Of a stretch of DNA of 22,719 nucleotides, positions 6,835-13,810 are shown piece after piece. The first letter of the stretch is position 1; the number at the start of each line of letters is the position of its first letter. The position numbers and the translations under genes are program-made. The stretch is from JASJHI01 sp965371355. Lineage in GTDB: Bacteria > Actinomycetota > Acidimicrobiia > Acidimicrobiales > Ilumatobacteraceae. The stretch spans positions 1 to 22,719 of the forward strand of contig CBDUYD010000027.1 in the NCBI GenBank assembly GCA_965371355.1, in the 5' to 3' direction. A model generated the notes under the pieces. That model was not told the origin of the DNA. It searched no databases and saw only the letters and a program-made list of their open reading frames with translations.

Positions 6835-6993
6835 GTGCCGTACACCCTCACGATGTTCTTCCTGTGGGGCCTCCTGATGGCCCTGACCGGCGGCGTGATC
6901 GGATGGATGCTGTGCAAGGTGCGCAGCCGAGCCCGCCGTGCCCGCGATACAGCGCGCGAGACCGCCATCGACACTGCGAGCCCGACGGGGTGA
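6835..6993 (+). CDS. Small single-pass membrane protein (ArfB-like in position)
   Basis: From a GTG at 6835 this encodes 52 residues; an ATG at 6853 would give 46. One hydrophobic helix (FFLWGLLMALTGGVIGWML) is followed by a strongly basic segment (KVRSRARRARD) and a short polar tail, so an N-out, C-in topology is expected. It starts 10 nt after the BON-FAS1-OmpA gene, and its TGA overlaps the GTG of the next gene. In mycobacteria arfA is also followed by small single-pass membrane proteins (ArfB, ArfC) needed for its function. The similarity is of position and build, since proteins this short cannot be assigned by motif. The longer in-frame start at 6769 lies inside the preceding gene. Confidence 0.65.
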   Translation: MPYTLTMFFLWGLLMALTGGVIGWMLCKVRSRARRARDTARETAIDTASPTG

Positions 6994-8540
6994 TCGACTT
7001 CGTCCTCAATGGCGTCGACGTCTCACTCGCCGACGACGGGTGTTCGCTGCTCGACGCCCTCCGCGAGCGACTGGGCGTCAGGTCGGCGAAGGACGGGTGC
7101 AGCCCCCAGGGGCAGTGCGGCTGCTGCACGGTGTGGGTCGATGCGAAGCCGAGGGTTGCCTGCGTGACGCCCGCCGGTCGCGTGGCCGGTCGACACGTGA
7201 CCACGATCGAGGGACTCGACGACGCCGACCGGTGGGCGGCGGAGTTCTGTGCGAGCGGGGCCAGCCAGTGCGGATTCTGCACGCCGGGAATCGTGATGCG
7301 GCTCGCCGCTCTCGGCGATGCACGCGGTGACCGAGCGGCGGTCGAGAAGGCGTTGCTCGCCCATCTCTGCCGCTGTACGGGGTGGCGGTCGATCGTCGAT
7401 GTCGCGACCCGGCGTGCGACGCCGCCGGCCGTAGACCGCGATGTCGAGGCGGCGTCGCGACGCTCGGCGCTCGAGGGGCGTGTATCCCAGGCGGTGTCAC
7501 CCGACGCGGCGCTGGGCAGGGGAGGCTTCGCCGCCGACACGGCGCCCGCCGACGCGCTCGTCGCGCTGCGACGCGGCGACGGCGAATGGGTCGTGGCGGA
7601 AACGCTCGGCGAGGCGCGCCGCGAGGCGGGCAGGGTGCCGGGCCGCCGCACCACGATGCCGGTCACCTGGCCGATCGCCGTTCCGGAAGGATCGTGGGCG
7701 CGCACGCTGCAGACGACGTGGGTCGAGCCCGCCTATCTCGAGCCCGATGCGGCGTGGTGCGTGCCGGGCGGCGAGGCGTCGAACCCGCTCGCCAACGGCG
7801 GGGCATTCGGTGGGAAGTCGGAGTCGCGCGTCGGTGAGGTCGCCCGCCGCCTCGCCGACGAGCACGGTCGGACGGTGTTCGCCTCGTGGACGCGCGAGGA
7901 CACCGTGCTCCTCGGTCCGAAGCGCCCTCCGGTCGCGGCCGGCGTCGATGCCGCCGGGGCCGGCGTGCTGCGGATCGCGCGACCACCCGACGACCAGCGC
8001 GCAGGGATGCTCGACGCGATCGCGTCGGTCGCGCCGTGCCTCGACGTCGAGTTCGTCGACGTCACCGGTCCACCGGTCTCCGCAAGCCTCCGGGCGAGCG
8101 GTTGGGCGGAGGCTGCGCTGCTGGTCTCGAGCCTCGCTCCCGCTCCCGACCGGATCGTCTCGCCGCAGGGCGCGGTCGCGAGCGCCGCCATCGAGTTCGG
8201 GCCGGATGGTGGCGAGGTCGTGTCGATCGAGATCGCGTGCGGCGAGATGCTCGACGAGGTCGTGCTCCGTTCGTACTGCGTCGGCGCCGCGCACATGGCG
8301 CTCGGCTGGGTCCGCAGCGAGCGCCTCGCCGTCGATGCCGCGGGGGTGCCGCTCGATCTGACGATCCGCTCGTTCGGCATCCTGCGGGCGAGCGACACAC
8401 CCGAGGTCGAGGTGCGAATCGAACGCGACGATCGTCCGGCGATCAACGGATCGGACGCGGTGTTCGCCGCTGTCGCCGCGGCGGCATGGCGAACGTCGGG
8501 GTTCGCGCCGCGCTTGCCCACCGCCGCCGACGCGGGTTGA
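6990..8540 (+). CDS. [2Fe-2S] protein fused to a shortened molybdenum-hydroxylase-like region
   Basis: The protein has 516 residues from a GTG that overlaps the preceding stop (GTGA). Residues 1-75 form a plant-type [2Fe-2S] domain (Cys37, Cys43, Cys46, Cys58). Residues 80-140 form the helical second [2Fe-2S] domain (Cys94, Cys97, Cys127, Cys129). The rest resembles the large subunit of xanthine dehydrogenase/aldehyde oxidase, with a hammerhead-like segment at 168-215, GGAFGGKSESR at 270-280 and a TREDTVLLGPKRPP segment at 301-314. It has about 350 residues instead of about 700. The C-terminal GxGE region, which carries the catalytic Glu in this family, reads INGSDAV here, so normal hydroxylase activity is doubtful. 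No FAD subunit or molybdenum-cofactor gene is in the window. Electron transfer without hydroxylation, or an unusual minimal enzyme, are both possible. Confidence 0.7.
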   Translation: MIDFVLNGVDVSLADDGCSLLDALRERLGVRSAKDGCSPQGQCGCCTVWVDAKPRVACVTPAGRVAGRHVTTIEGLDDADRWAAEFCASGASQCGFCTPGIVMRLAALGDARGDRAAVEKALLAHLCRCTGWRSIVDVATRRATPPAVDRDVEAASRRSALEGRVSQAVSPDAALGRGGFAADTAPADALVALRRGDGEWVVAETLGEARREAGRVPGRRTTMPVTWPIAVPEGSWARTLQTTWVEPAYLEPDAAWCVPGGEASNPLANGGAFGGKSESRVGEVARRLADEHGRTVFASWTREDTVLLGPKRPPVAAGVDAAGAGVLRIARPPDDQRAGMLDAIASVAPCLDVEFVDVTGPPVSASLRASGWAEAALLVSSLAPAPDRIVSPQGAVASAAIEFGPDGGEVVSIEIACGEMLDEVVLRSYCVGAAHMALGWVRSERLAVDAAGVPLDLTIRSFGILRASDTPEVEVRIERDDRPAINGSDAVFAAVAAAAWRTSGFAPRLPTAADAG

Positions 8541-8547
8541 TCGCGGT

Positions 8548-8553
8548 TAGATT
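8548..8553 (+). promoter_or_regulatory. -10 element of ridA (leaderless)
   Basis: TAGATT is followed by 6 nt and then the ATG at 8560. It lies just after the stop of the preceding gene, so ridA probably has its own promoter. Confidence 0.5.
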
Positions 8554-8559
8554 TCGAGT

Positions 8560-8910
8560 ATGACCAAGCCAATCGGTCCCTACAGTCCGATCGTGCGCGC
8601 CGGTGACTTCCTCATCGTGTCGGGCCAGATCCCGATCGCCGATGGCCGCAAGGTCGACGGCGGGGTCTCCGCTGAGACCACGCAGGTGATGAAGAACCTC
8701 GCCACGCAACTCGCCACGATGGGGGCCACGCTCGGCGACGTCGTGAAGACGACGTGCTTCCTCACCGACATGGACAATTTCGCCGCCTTCAACGAGGCCT
8801 ACGTCGAGGCGCTCGGCGATCATCGTCCGTCGCGTTCCACCGTCGAGGTGTCGGCACTCCCAGGCGACTTCGCGGTCGAGGTCGAGGCCTGGGCATATCT
8901 ACCCGAATGA
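8560..8910 (+). CDS. ridA: RidA/YjgF-family enamine/imine deaminase
   Basis: This is a complete Rid protein of 116 residues. Typical blocks are IGPYSPIVRAG near the start, VSGQIP at 20-25, KTTCFLTDM at 63-71 and RPSRSTVEV at 89-97. The carboxylate-binding Arg is Arg92, and a Glu equivalent to the water-positioning Glu is at 107 or 109. RidA hydrolyses reactive 2-aminoacrylate and similar enamines released by PLP enzymes, protecting those enzymes in the cytosol. A -10 hexamer 6 nt before the ATG suggests leaderless expression. tag begins only 7 nt after the stop, so the two are probably co-transcribed, although no metabolic link is obvious. Confidence 0.88.
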   Translation: MTKPIGPYSPIVRAGDFLIVSGQIPIADGRKVDGGVSAETTQVMKNLATQLATMGATLGDVVKTTCFLTDMDNFAAFNEAYVEALGDHRPSRSTVEVSALPGDFAVEVEAWAYLPE

Positions 8911-8917
8911 GACCCGC

Positions 8918-9496
8918 GTGACGGCGAACCGCTGTGACTGGGCGCTCGGCGGCGGCGCCTCGATCGGCACGAGGTACATCGACTACCACGATCATGTCTG
9001 GGGTGTTCCAGAGCGCGACCCGAAGGTGCTGTTCGAGTTCCTGATCCTGGAGGGCGCCCAGGCCGGGCTGTCGTGGTCGACGATCCTCAACAAGCTCGAC
9101 GGCTATCGAGCGGCGTTCGCCGGCTTCGACCCAGCGGTCGTTGCCGCGTTCGGCGACGCCGATGTCGAGCGCTGCATGGCTGACGCCGGCATCGTCCGCA
9201 ACCGGGCCAAGATCAACGCCACCGTCGGCAACGCGCGCGCCTGGCTCGACCTCGACGATCCGGTCGAGCTGCTCTGGAGCTTCACCGGCGGCGGGACGAT
9301 TCAGAACCGCTGGACCTCGATGGCCGAGCTGCCCGCCTCGACCGACGCGTCCACAGCGATGAGCAAAGAGCTGAAGCGGTGCGGGTTCCGGTTCGTCGGT
9401 CCGACGATCTGCTACGCGTTGATGCAGGCCACCGGGATGGTCAACGACCACGTCGTCGGCTGCTTTCGCCACGACGAGTGCGCGGCACTAGCCTGA
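8918..9496 (+). CDS. tag: DNA-3-methyladenine glycosylase I
   Basis: This protein of 192 residues matches the Tag family over its whole length. It removes 3-methyladenine from alkylated DNA as the first step of base excision repair. The four zinc ligands of the family are visible: Cys6 (NRCDWA), His24 (DYHDHVWG), and His178 and Cys182 in NDHVVGC. The base-pocket Glu45 is in LEGAQAGLSW. Conserved blocks DVERCMADAGIVRNRAKI and FRFVGPTICYALMQA are also present. A GTG 7 nt after the ridA stop is the most likely start because it places Cys6 correctly; no Shine-Dalgarno is seen, so reinitiation after ridA is plausible. Confidence 0.93.
   Translation: MTANRCDWALGGGASIGTRYIDYHDHVWGVPERDPKVLFEFLILEGAQAGLSWSTILNKLDGYRAAFAGFDPAVVAAFGDADVERCMADAGIVRNRAKINATVGNARAWLDLDDPVELLWSFTGGGTIQNRWTSMAELPASTDASTAMSKELKRCGFRFVGPTICYALMQATGMVNDHVVGCFRHDECAALA
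9489..9494 (+). promoter_or_regulatory. -10 element of a small membrane-protein gene (leaderless)
   Basis: TAGCCT is followed by 7 nt and the ATG at 9502. The last base is the first base of the tag stop codon. The same hexamer appears before nadE, dut and glnII. Confidence 0.5.
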
Positions 9497-9501
9497 CCGT
9501 C

Positions 9502-9657
9502 ATGGCAGGCGTCGTCGCGATCGTCCTCGTTCTCCTCATCATCCCGATCATCGTGATCATCAGCGGCGCGATCGCCTCCGCGATCCTCGGCGAGTCGATG
9601 TACCGCGACGGGCGCGCCCGATACCAGGGCAGCGAGCTGCTCGATCTTCCCGACTGA
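9502..9657 (+). CDS. Small single-pass membrane protein, unknown function
   Basis: This encodes 51 residues. Residues 3-30 form one very hydrophobic helix rich in Val, Ile and Leu, followed by a polar tail with YRDGRARYQG and an acidic end (LLDLPD). I do not recognise a family. The ATG is supported by a TAGCCT -10 element 7 nt upstream, and a longer in-frame reading would overlap tag. It starts 5 nt after the tag stop. It could be an anchor or a regulator of a membrane partner, but nothing in the sequence shows which. Confidence 0.55.
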   Translation: MAGVVAIVLVLLIIPIIVIISGAIASAILGESMYRDGRARYQGSELLDLPD

Positions 9658-9761
9658 AACTCGCTCTGAGCAGGTCCGACGCGTCCGCGTGACCAACGAC
9701 CGGCGCGTCGCGTAATGGGCCTGCCACCAAATCCGCCGCGATCCTCGCCAGACTGTGCCCG
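9658..9761. other. Intergenic region upstream of the SGNH lipoprotein
   Basis: These 104 nt hold no gene that I can support. CAGACT at 9749-9754 lies 7 nt before the ATG at 9762 and is a fair -10 match in the same geometry as the other leaderless genes. I see no clear terminator. Confidence 0.4.
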
Positions 9762-10505
9762 ATGAAGTCCCCCCGTCCGCTCATCGCTGCGCTCGCATGC
9801 CTGTGCATCGTGGCCAGCGCCTGCACGGCGACGCAGTCGTCGGCGTCCGAACTCAGCCCGCCGTCGACGATCGGGCTCGGGTTCGAGTTCGACGACGCGA
9901 CCGGCACGGCGCAGATCGTGGTCAGTGGTGCGGCCGACGTCCGTGCGGTCGACGCCGACGAGATCGAGGCGATCGTGATGGTCGGCGACTCGATCACGGT
10001 CGCGTCGAGGCCGGCGCTGGCCGACCGGTTCCGGCAGCTCGATTTCGACGATGTCCTGATCGAGGCCGAGACCGGCAAGCGGATGACCGTGACCGATGGG
10101 GGGAACTCGTCCGGTCGGTCGATCGTTGCGTACCTCGCGGGCTCCGACGACGATGGTGATCACTCCGACGAACTGTGGATCATCGCCCTCGGCACGAACG
10201 ACATCAATCAGTACGGCGGTCTCGAACAGATCGCGGCCGAGGTCGACGCGGTGATCGCAACCGTCCCCGACGACGCCGCGCTCGTGTGGGTCGACACCTT
10301 CTACCGCCAGGAGGCCGAGGGCGCGGCCCGGATGAACCTCGTCATCTCCGACCGGATCGCGGCGCGCGGCAACGCCGTCGTCGCGCCGTGGAGCGCATAC
10401 GCCGCCGACGCGATCAGCGTCGACGGACTGCATCCGAGCCCCACGGGCCGAGAGGTCTTCGCCGACGTGGTGGCCGGCACGGTCGCAGGCTTCCTCAGCG
10501 ACTGA
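9762..10505 (+). CDS. SGNH/GDSL-type hydrolase lipoprotein
   Basis: This is a 247-residue exported protein. The signal peptide ends in the lipobox ASAC (Cys21). After a Ser/Thr-rich linker, the SGNH fold shows block I MVGDSITVAS with nucleophile Ser77, block III GTND with Asn146, and block V DGLHPS with Asp221 and His224. These enzymes are esterases or acyl hydrolases, often on cell-wall or polysaccharide acetyl groups, but the substrate cannot be read here. The block II glycine is not clear. It converges on the glnII-glnA-regulator operon, with 23 nt between stops, and has no visible functional link with it. Confidence 0.82.
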   Translation: MKSPRPLIAALACLCIVASACTATQSSASELSPPSTIGLGFEFDDATGTAQIVVSGAADVRAVDADEIEAIVMVGDSITVASRPALADRFRQLDFDDVLIEAETGKRMTVTDGGNSSGRSIVAYLAGSDDDGDHSDELWIIALGTNDINQYGGLEQIAAEVDAVIATVPDDAALVWVDTFYRQEAEGAARMNLVISDRIAARGNAVVAPWSAYAADAISVDGLHPSPTGREVFADVVAGTVAGFLSD

Positions 10506-10528
10506 GCAGCCGAGAACCTGTCGACTGA

Positions 10529-11224
10529 TCAGGCGTCCCAGCGGGACTTACCGAAGCGGTACCCGACCGAGCGGACGGTCTGGATCAGCCCGGCGTGTTC
10601 CTCGCCGAGTTTGGCGCGCAGCCGGCGGACGTGTACATCGACAGTGCGTGCGCCGCCGTAGTACTCGTATCCCCACACCCTGCTCAGCAGGATCTCGCGG
10701 GTGAACACCTTGCCGGGGTTCTGGGCGAGGAACTTCAACAGCTCGTATTCCATGTAGGTCATGTCGAGCGGTCGCGTGCCGACGTACGCCTGGTAGGTCT
10801 CGAGGTTGAGCGTGAGGTCGCCGTACTCGACGAGGTCTGCGCGTTGGAGGTCGACCTCGGAGGCGAGGAGGTGCCGGAGACGCGCCTCGAGTTCGGCGGG
10901 ATGGAACGGCGTGAGGCAGAAGTCGTCGAAGAGTCGGTCGCGATGCTCGAGGTCGTCGAGCTGTGCACCGCCGACCAGCACGAGCACGGGGACGAGCGCA
11001 TGGTCGCGCCGGCGCAGCCCGCGCAGCGACGACCACGGCGCTCCGGAACCGGTCGACGCGTCGACGATGACGCCGGCCCACGTGGCGGACGTGTCGTCGA
11101 GTTCGTCGGCGGTGGCCGCCTTCCACGGGTAGCCGCCGAGATCGAGGGTGCGCGCCAGATCGGGCGAGATCGGGTCGGCGACGACAAGGATGATCTCGTC
11201 CGGCCGGCCCTCGCTGCGGCTCAT
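10529..11224 (-). CDS. glnR: GlnR-like OmpR-family regulator with atypical receiver
   Basis: This encodes 231 residues. Residues 10-122 form a receiver-like domain. One candidate phospho-acceptor is present (Asp55 in VIVDAS), but the usual acidic pair and the conserved Lys before Pro-Phe are missing (LTPF). GlnR proteins likewise have a receiver thought not to be phosphorylated. Residues 130-225 form a winged helix (YMEYELLKFLAQNPGKVF, then GGARTVDVHVRRLRAKLG, then RSVGYRF), very close to streptomycete GlnR as I remember it. GlnR controls nitrogen genes including glnA and glnII. The ATG overlaps the glnA stop (ATGA), so it is coupled to the two glutamine synthetases. The reading frame continues upstream, but that part lies inside glnA. 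An MtrA-like regulator is the main alternative. Confidence 0.75.
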   Translation of the reverse strand: MSRSEGRPDEIILVVADPISPDLARTLDLGGYPWKAATADELDDTSATWAGVIVDASTGSGAPWSSLRGLRRRDHALVPVLVLVGGAQLDDLEHRDRLFDDFCLTPFHPAELEARLRHLLASEVDLQRADLVEYGDLTLNLETYQAYVGTRPLDMTYMEYELLKFLAQNPGKVFTREILLSRVWGYEYYGGARTVDVHVRRLRAKLGEEHAGLIQTVRSVGYRFGKSRWDA

Positions 11225-12558
11225 AGGGCGGTGAGGTACCGATCGTGCTCGAACGCCGAGACATGGGTCTTGTACGCCCGCCACTCGCTGCGCTTGTTGC
11301 GCAGGAACCACTCGAAGATGTGCTCGCCGAGCGCCTCCTGCACCAGCGTCGAGCGTTCCATCACGCCGAGCGCATCGGACAGCGACTGCGGCAGCTTGTC
11401 GATGCCGAGTTTGTCGAGCATTGCGTCGTCGATCTCGAACAGGTTGGCGTCGGCCTCGTCGGGGAGTTCGTAGCCCTCCTCGATACCGCGCATGCCGGCG
11501 GCGAGCATCAGGCTGAAGGCGAGGTAGGGGTTACAGGCCGGGTCGGCGGAGCGGTACTCGACGCGGGTTGCCAGTGGATTGCCCCGCTTCGCGATCGGCA
11601 CGCGGATGAGGCCGCTGCGGTTGTTGCGCGCCCAGCTGAGGTGGACCGGCGCCTCGAAGCCGGGCACGAGACGCTTGTAGCTGTTGACCGTCTGGTTGGT
11701 GACCGCCGTGATCTCGGCGGCGTGGCGCAGCAGACCCGCCATGAACGCCTTGGCCTCGTCGGACAGGTTGTAGCCGTCGCCTTCGTCGTAGAAGGCGTTG
11801 TCGTCGCCGCGGAACAGCGAGAGGTGCACGTGCATCCCCGAGCCCTGCACGCCTTCGAGTGGCTTGGGCATGAACGTGGCGTGCACCTGGTTGCGGGCGG
11901 CGACCTCGCGCACCGCGAGCCTGAACGTCATCACGCTGTCGGCCATCGTGAGCGCGTCGGTGTGGCGGAGATCGATCTCCTGCTGGCCGGGTGCGTCCTC
12001 GTGGAAGCTGTACTCGACCGGGATCCCCATCTTCTCGAGCGTGCGGATCGTCTGCTTGCGCAGGTCGCCCGTGACGTCGCTGGTCGTGAGGTCGAAGAAC
12101 CCGCCGTTGTCGATCGGGACGGGTGCCGCTCCCGGCACGGGCGGCTCGAAGTAGAAGAACTCGATATCGGGCGCGACGTAGAACGTGAGGCCGCCGTCGT
12201 GGGCCGCCTGCACGTGCCGGCGCAGCACCTGGCGCGGGTCGCCCTCGAACGGGGAGCCGTCGAGGTTGTGGATGTCGCAGAACACCCGCGCCTCGGGCGC
12301 CTGCGGGTCGCCCCAGGGCAGCACCTCGTAAGTGTCGGGATCGGGGATCGCGAGGACGTCGGCCTCTTGGGTCCGCGAGAATCCGTCGATCGACGAACCG
12401 TCGAACGTCATCCCGTCGGTGAGCGCGTTGTCGAGCTCGGCCGGCGAGATCGCGAGGCTCTTCAGGTTGCCGAGCACGTCGGTGAACCACAACCGGATCA
12501 GGCGGACGCCGCGCTCCTCGACGCTGCGCAGGACGTAGTCGCGGTGTTGTTCGAGCAT
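11221..12558 (-). CDS. glnA: Glutamine synthetase type I, alpha-like
   Basis: This 445-residue protein makes glutamine from glutamate, ammonia and ATP in the cytosol. Family blocks are visible in order: DGSSIDGF at 53-60, PDIEFFYFEP, SFHEDAPGQQEID, GSGMHVHLS, RLVPGFEAPVHLSWARNNRS and EYRSADPACNPYLA. The length and C-terminus (EALGEHIFEWFL) fit the GSI-alpha group of Firmicutes and others. At the place of the adenylylated Tyr of GSI-beta enzymes (NLYDLP) it has NLFEID, with Phe374, so control by adenylylation is not expected. The ATG lies 15 nt after the glnII stop, and the stop overlaps the GlnR-like gene. A glutamate-polyamine ligase (GlnA3/A4-like) is less likely but not excluded. Confidence 0.88.
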   Translation of the reverse strand: MLEQHRDYVLRSVEERGVRLIRLWFTDVLGNLKSLAISPAELDNALTDGMTFDGSSIDGFSRTQEADVLAIPDPDTYEVLPWGDPQAPEARVFCDIHNLDGSPFEGDPRQVLRRHVQAAHDGGLTFYVAPDIEFFYFEPPVPGAAPVPIDNGGFFDLTTSDVTGDLRKQTIRTLEKMGIPVEYSFHEDAPGQQEIDLRHTDALTMADSVMTFRLAVREVAARNQVHATFMPKPLEGVQGSGMHVHLSLFRGDDNAFYDEGDGYNLSDEAKAFMAGLLRHAAEITAVTNQTVNSYKRLVPGFEAPVHLSWARNNRSGLIRVPIAKRGNPLATRVEYRSADPACNPYLAFSLMLAAGMRGIEEGYELPDEADANLFEIDDAMLDKLGIDKLPQSLSDALGVMERSTLVQEALGEHIFEWFLRNKRSEWRAYKTHVSAFEHDRYLTAL

Positions 12559-12573
12559 CGCAGCGTCAGGCGC

Positions 12574-13578
12574 TCACGACATCGCGCTGCACACGGTGTC
12601 GACCATCAGCCGCGACACGACGTACGGGTCGATGTTGGCGTTCGGCCGACGATCCTCGAGGTAGCCCTTCTTGTCGACGGCGACCTGCCACGGGATGCGG
12701 ATCGACGCACCGCGGTCGGAGACGCCGTAGCTGAACTCGTCGTGGCGCTGCGTTTCGTGTGCCCCCGTCAGACGGTCTTCGACGCCGACACCGTAGTTGG
12801 CGATGTGCAGGGCGGTCTTCTTGCCGAGCGCCTTGCACGCCGCTTCGATGTACTTGTATCCACCGTCCTCGCGCATCTCGATCGTCGAGAAGTTGGTGTG
12901 CGCGCCGGCACCGTTCCAGTCACCCTTGACCGGCTTGGGATCGAGCGTGACCGTCACGCCGTAGTTCTCGGCGAGGCGGTAGAGCAACCAGCGGGCGACC
13001 CAGAGCTGATCGGACACCTCGAGCGGGCCGAGCGGGCCGATCTGGAACTCCCACTGACCGGGCATCACCTCGGCGTTGATGCCCGACAGCGCGATTCCGG
13101 CGGTGATCAGGGCGTTCATGTGGTCTTCGACGATCTGTCGGCCGTGGATCTCGTCGTCGCCGACGCCGCAGTAGTAGCCGCCCTGAGCGGCCGGGAAGCC
13201 GGCGGGCGGGAAGCCGAGCGGCCGACCGTCCTTGAAGAACGTGTACTCCTGCTCGTAGCCGAACCACGATTCGTGCTGCTTGTACTTCTTCGCGGTGCGG
13301 GCCGCCGCGGCACGGGTGTTGGTCGGGTGCGGCTTGCCGTTGACGAGCATCACCTCGCACATCACGAGCTTGTCGTCACCGCCACGGATCGGGTCGGGGT
13401 AACTGGCGACGGGCTTGAGTACGCAATCGCTCTTGTCGCCGGTCGCCTGATTGGTGCTCGAACCGTCGAAACCCCAGATCGGCAGGTCGTCGCCGTCGGG
13501 CAGGACCTTCGTCTTCGAGCGGCAGATCGCCGTCGGCTCGGTTCCGTCGATCCAGATGTACTCAGCCTTGTAGACCAC
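12574..13578 (-). CDS. glnII: Glutamine synthetase II (eukaryotic type)
   Basis: This 334-residue protein is of normal length for GSII, an ammonia-assimilating glutamine synthetase of the eukaryotic fold type found in rhizobia and streptomycetes. Key blocks are WGFDGSSTNQATG at 35-47, ESWFGYEQEYTF at 103-114, INAEVMPGQWEFQIGP at 167-182 and WNGAGAHTNFST at 221-232. These cover the metal and ATP sites. GTG at 13578 is the likely start, preceded by GAAGGATTGAGG-type purine sequence. It is first in an operon with glnA and the GlnR-like gene. The region upstream holds a candidate GlnR box and a TAGCCT -10, so induction under nitrogen limitation is likely but inferred. Confidence 0.93.
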   Translation of the reverse strand: MVYKAEYIWIDGTEPTAICRSKTKVLPDGDDLPIWGFDGSSTNQATGDKSDCVLKPVASYPDPIRGGDDKLVMCEVMLVNGKPHPTNTRAAAARTAKKYKQHESWFGYEQEYTFFKDGRPLGFPPAGFPAAQGGYYCGVGDDEIHGRQIVEDHMNALITAGIALSGINAEVMPGQWEFQIGPLGPLEVSDQLWVARWLLYRLAENYGVTVTLDPKPVKGDWNGAGAHTNFSTIEMREDGGYKYIEAACKALGKKTALHIANYGVGVEDRLTGAHETQRHDEFSYGVSDRGASIRIPWQVAVDKKGYLEDRRPNANIDPYVVSRLMVDTVCSAMS

Positions 13579-13657
13579 TGGTGCCTCAATCCTTCATGTC
13601 CGTGTCGGTGTCGGGGGTGTCGGTGTCTCGGGGGTGGCGAAAGTGTGTGAAGCGGCA

Positions 13658-13663
13658 AGGCTA
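13658..13663 (-). promoter_or_regulatory. Candidate -10 element of the glnII operon
   Basis: TAGCCT on the minus strand would start transcription near 13651 and give a leader of about 73 nt. No -35 is visible, which would suit an activator-dependent promoter with the putative GlnR box at about -64 to -101. Confidence 0.4.
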
Positions 13664-13714
13664 TTGCCGAGCCGGGCAGAACGGGAATCGTCGCAGGGGG
13701 CCGTTGCGTTCCGG

Positions 13715-13752
13715 TTGCCCGATCGTGAACGCCGTGTTAACACGCGCGAAAC
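13715..13752 (+). promoter_or_regulatory. Candidate GlnR box (four phased half-sites)
   Basis: Pentamers TTGCC (13715), TGAAC (13726), TTAAC (13737) and GAAAC (13748) repeat every 11 bp with 6-nt spacers. The published actinobacterial GlnR consensus alternates gTnAc and GaAAc half-sites with 6-nt spacers; the last two pentamers match it well, and the first two match weakly. The site lies in the divergent region between glnII and the dehydrogenase-like gene. Confidence 0.5.
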
Positions 13753-13798
13753 CGTGGCTGCCCGCGCGCTCCGATCCGACAGCCGCCAACATTGCGAT

Positions 13799-13804
13799 TA
13801 CGTT
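13799..13804 (+). promoter_or_regulatory. -10 element of the dehydrogenase-like gene (leaderless)
   Basis: TACGTT is followed by 6 nt and the ATG at 13811. The candidate GlnR box ends 46 nt upstream of the hexamer, so it could act on this gene as well. Confidence 0.45.
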
Positions 13805-13810
13805 ACGGGC

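Noticed and set aside
5559..9657. Idea that ridA, tag and the small membrane gene belong to the BON-FAS1-OmpA operon
   Set aside because: A -10 hexamer directly before ridA and the unrelated functions argue for a separate transcript.
11245..13650. 801-codon plus-strand open frame across glnA and glnII
   Set aside because: Both antisense genes are unmistakable glutamine synthetases, and the frame has composition typical of a shadow of GC-rich codons.
13634..13810. N-terminal extension of the dehydrogenase-like frame
   Set aside because: It covers the divergent promoter region and candidate GlnR box, and the signal peptide begins at 13811.
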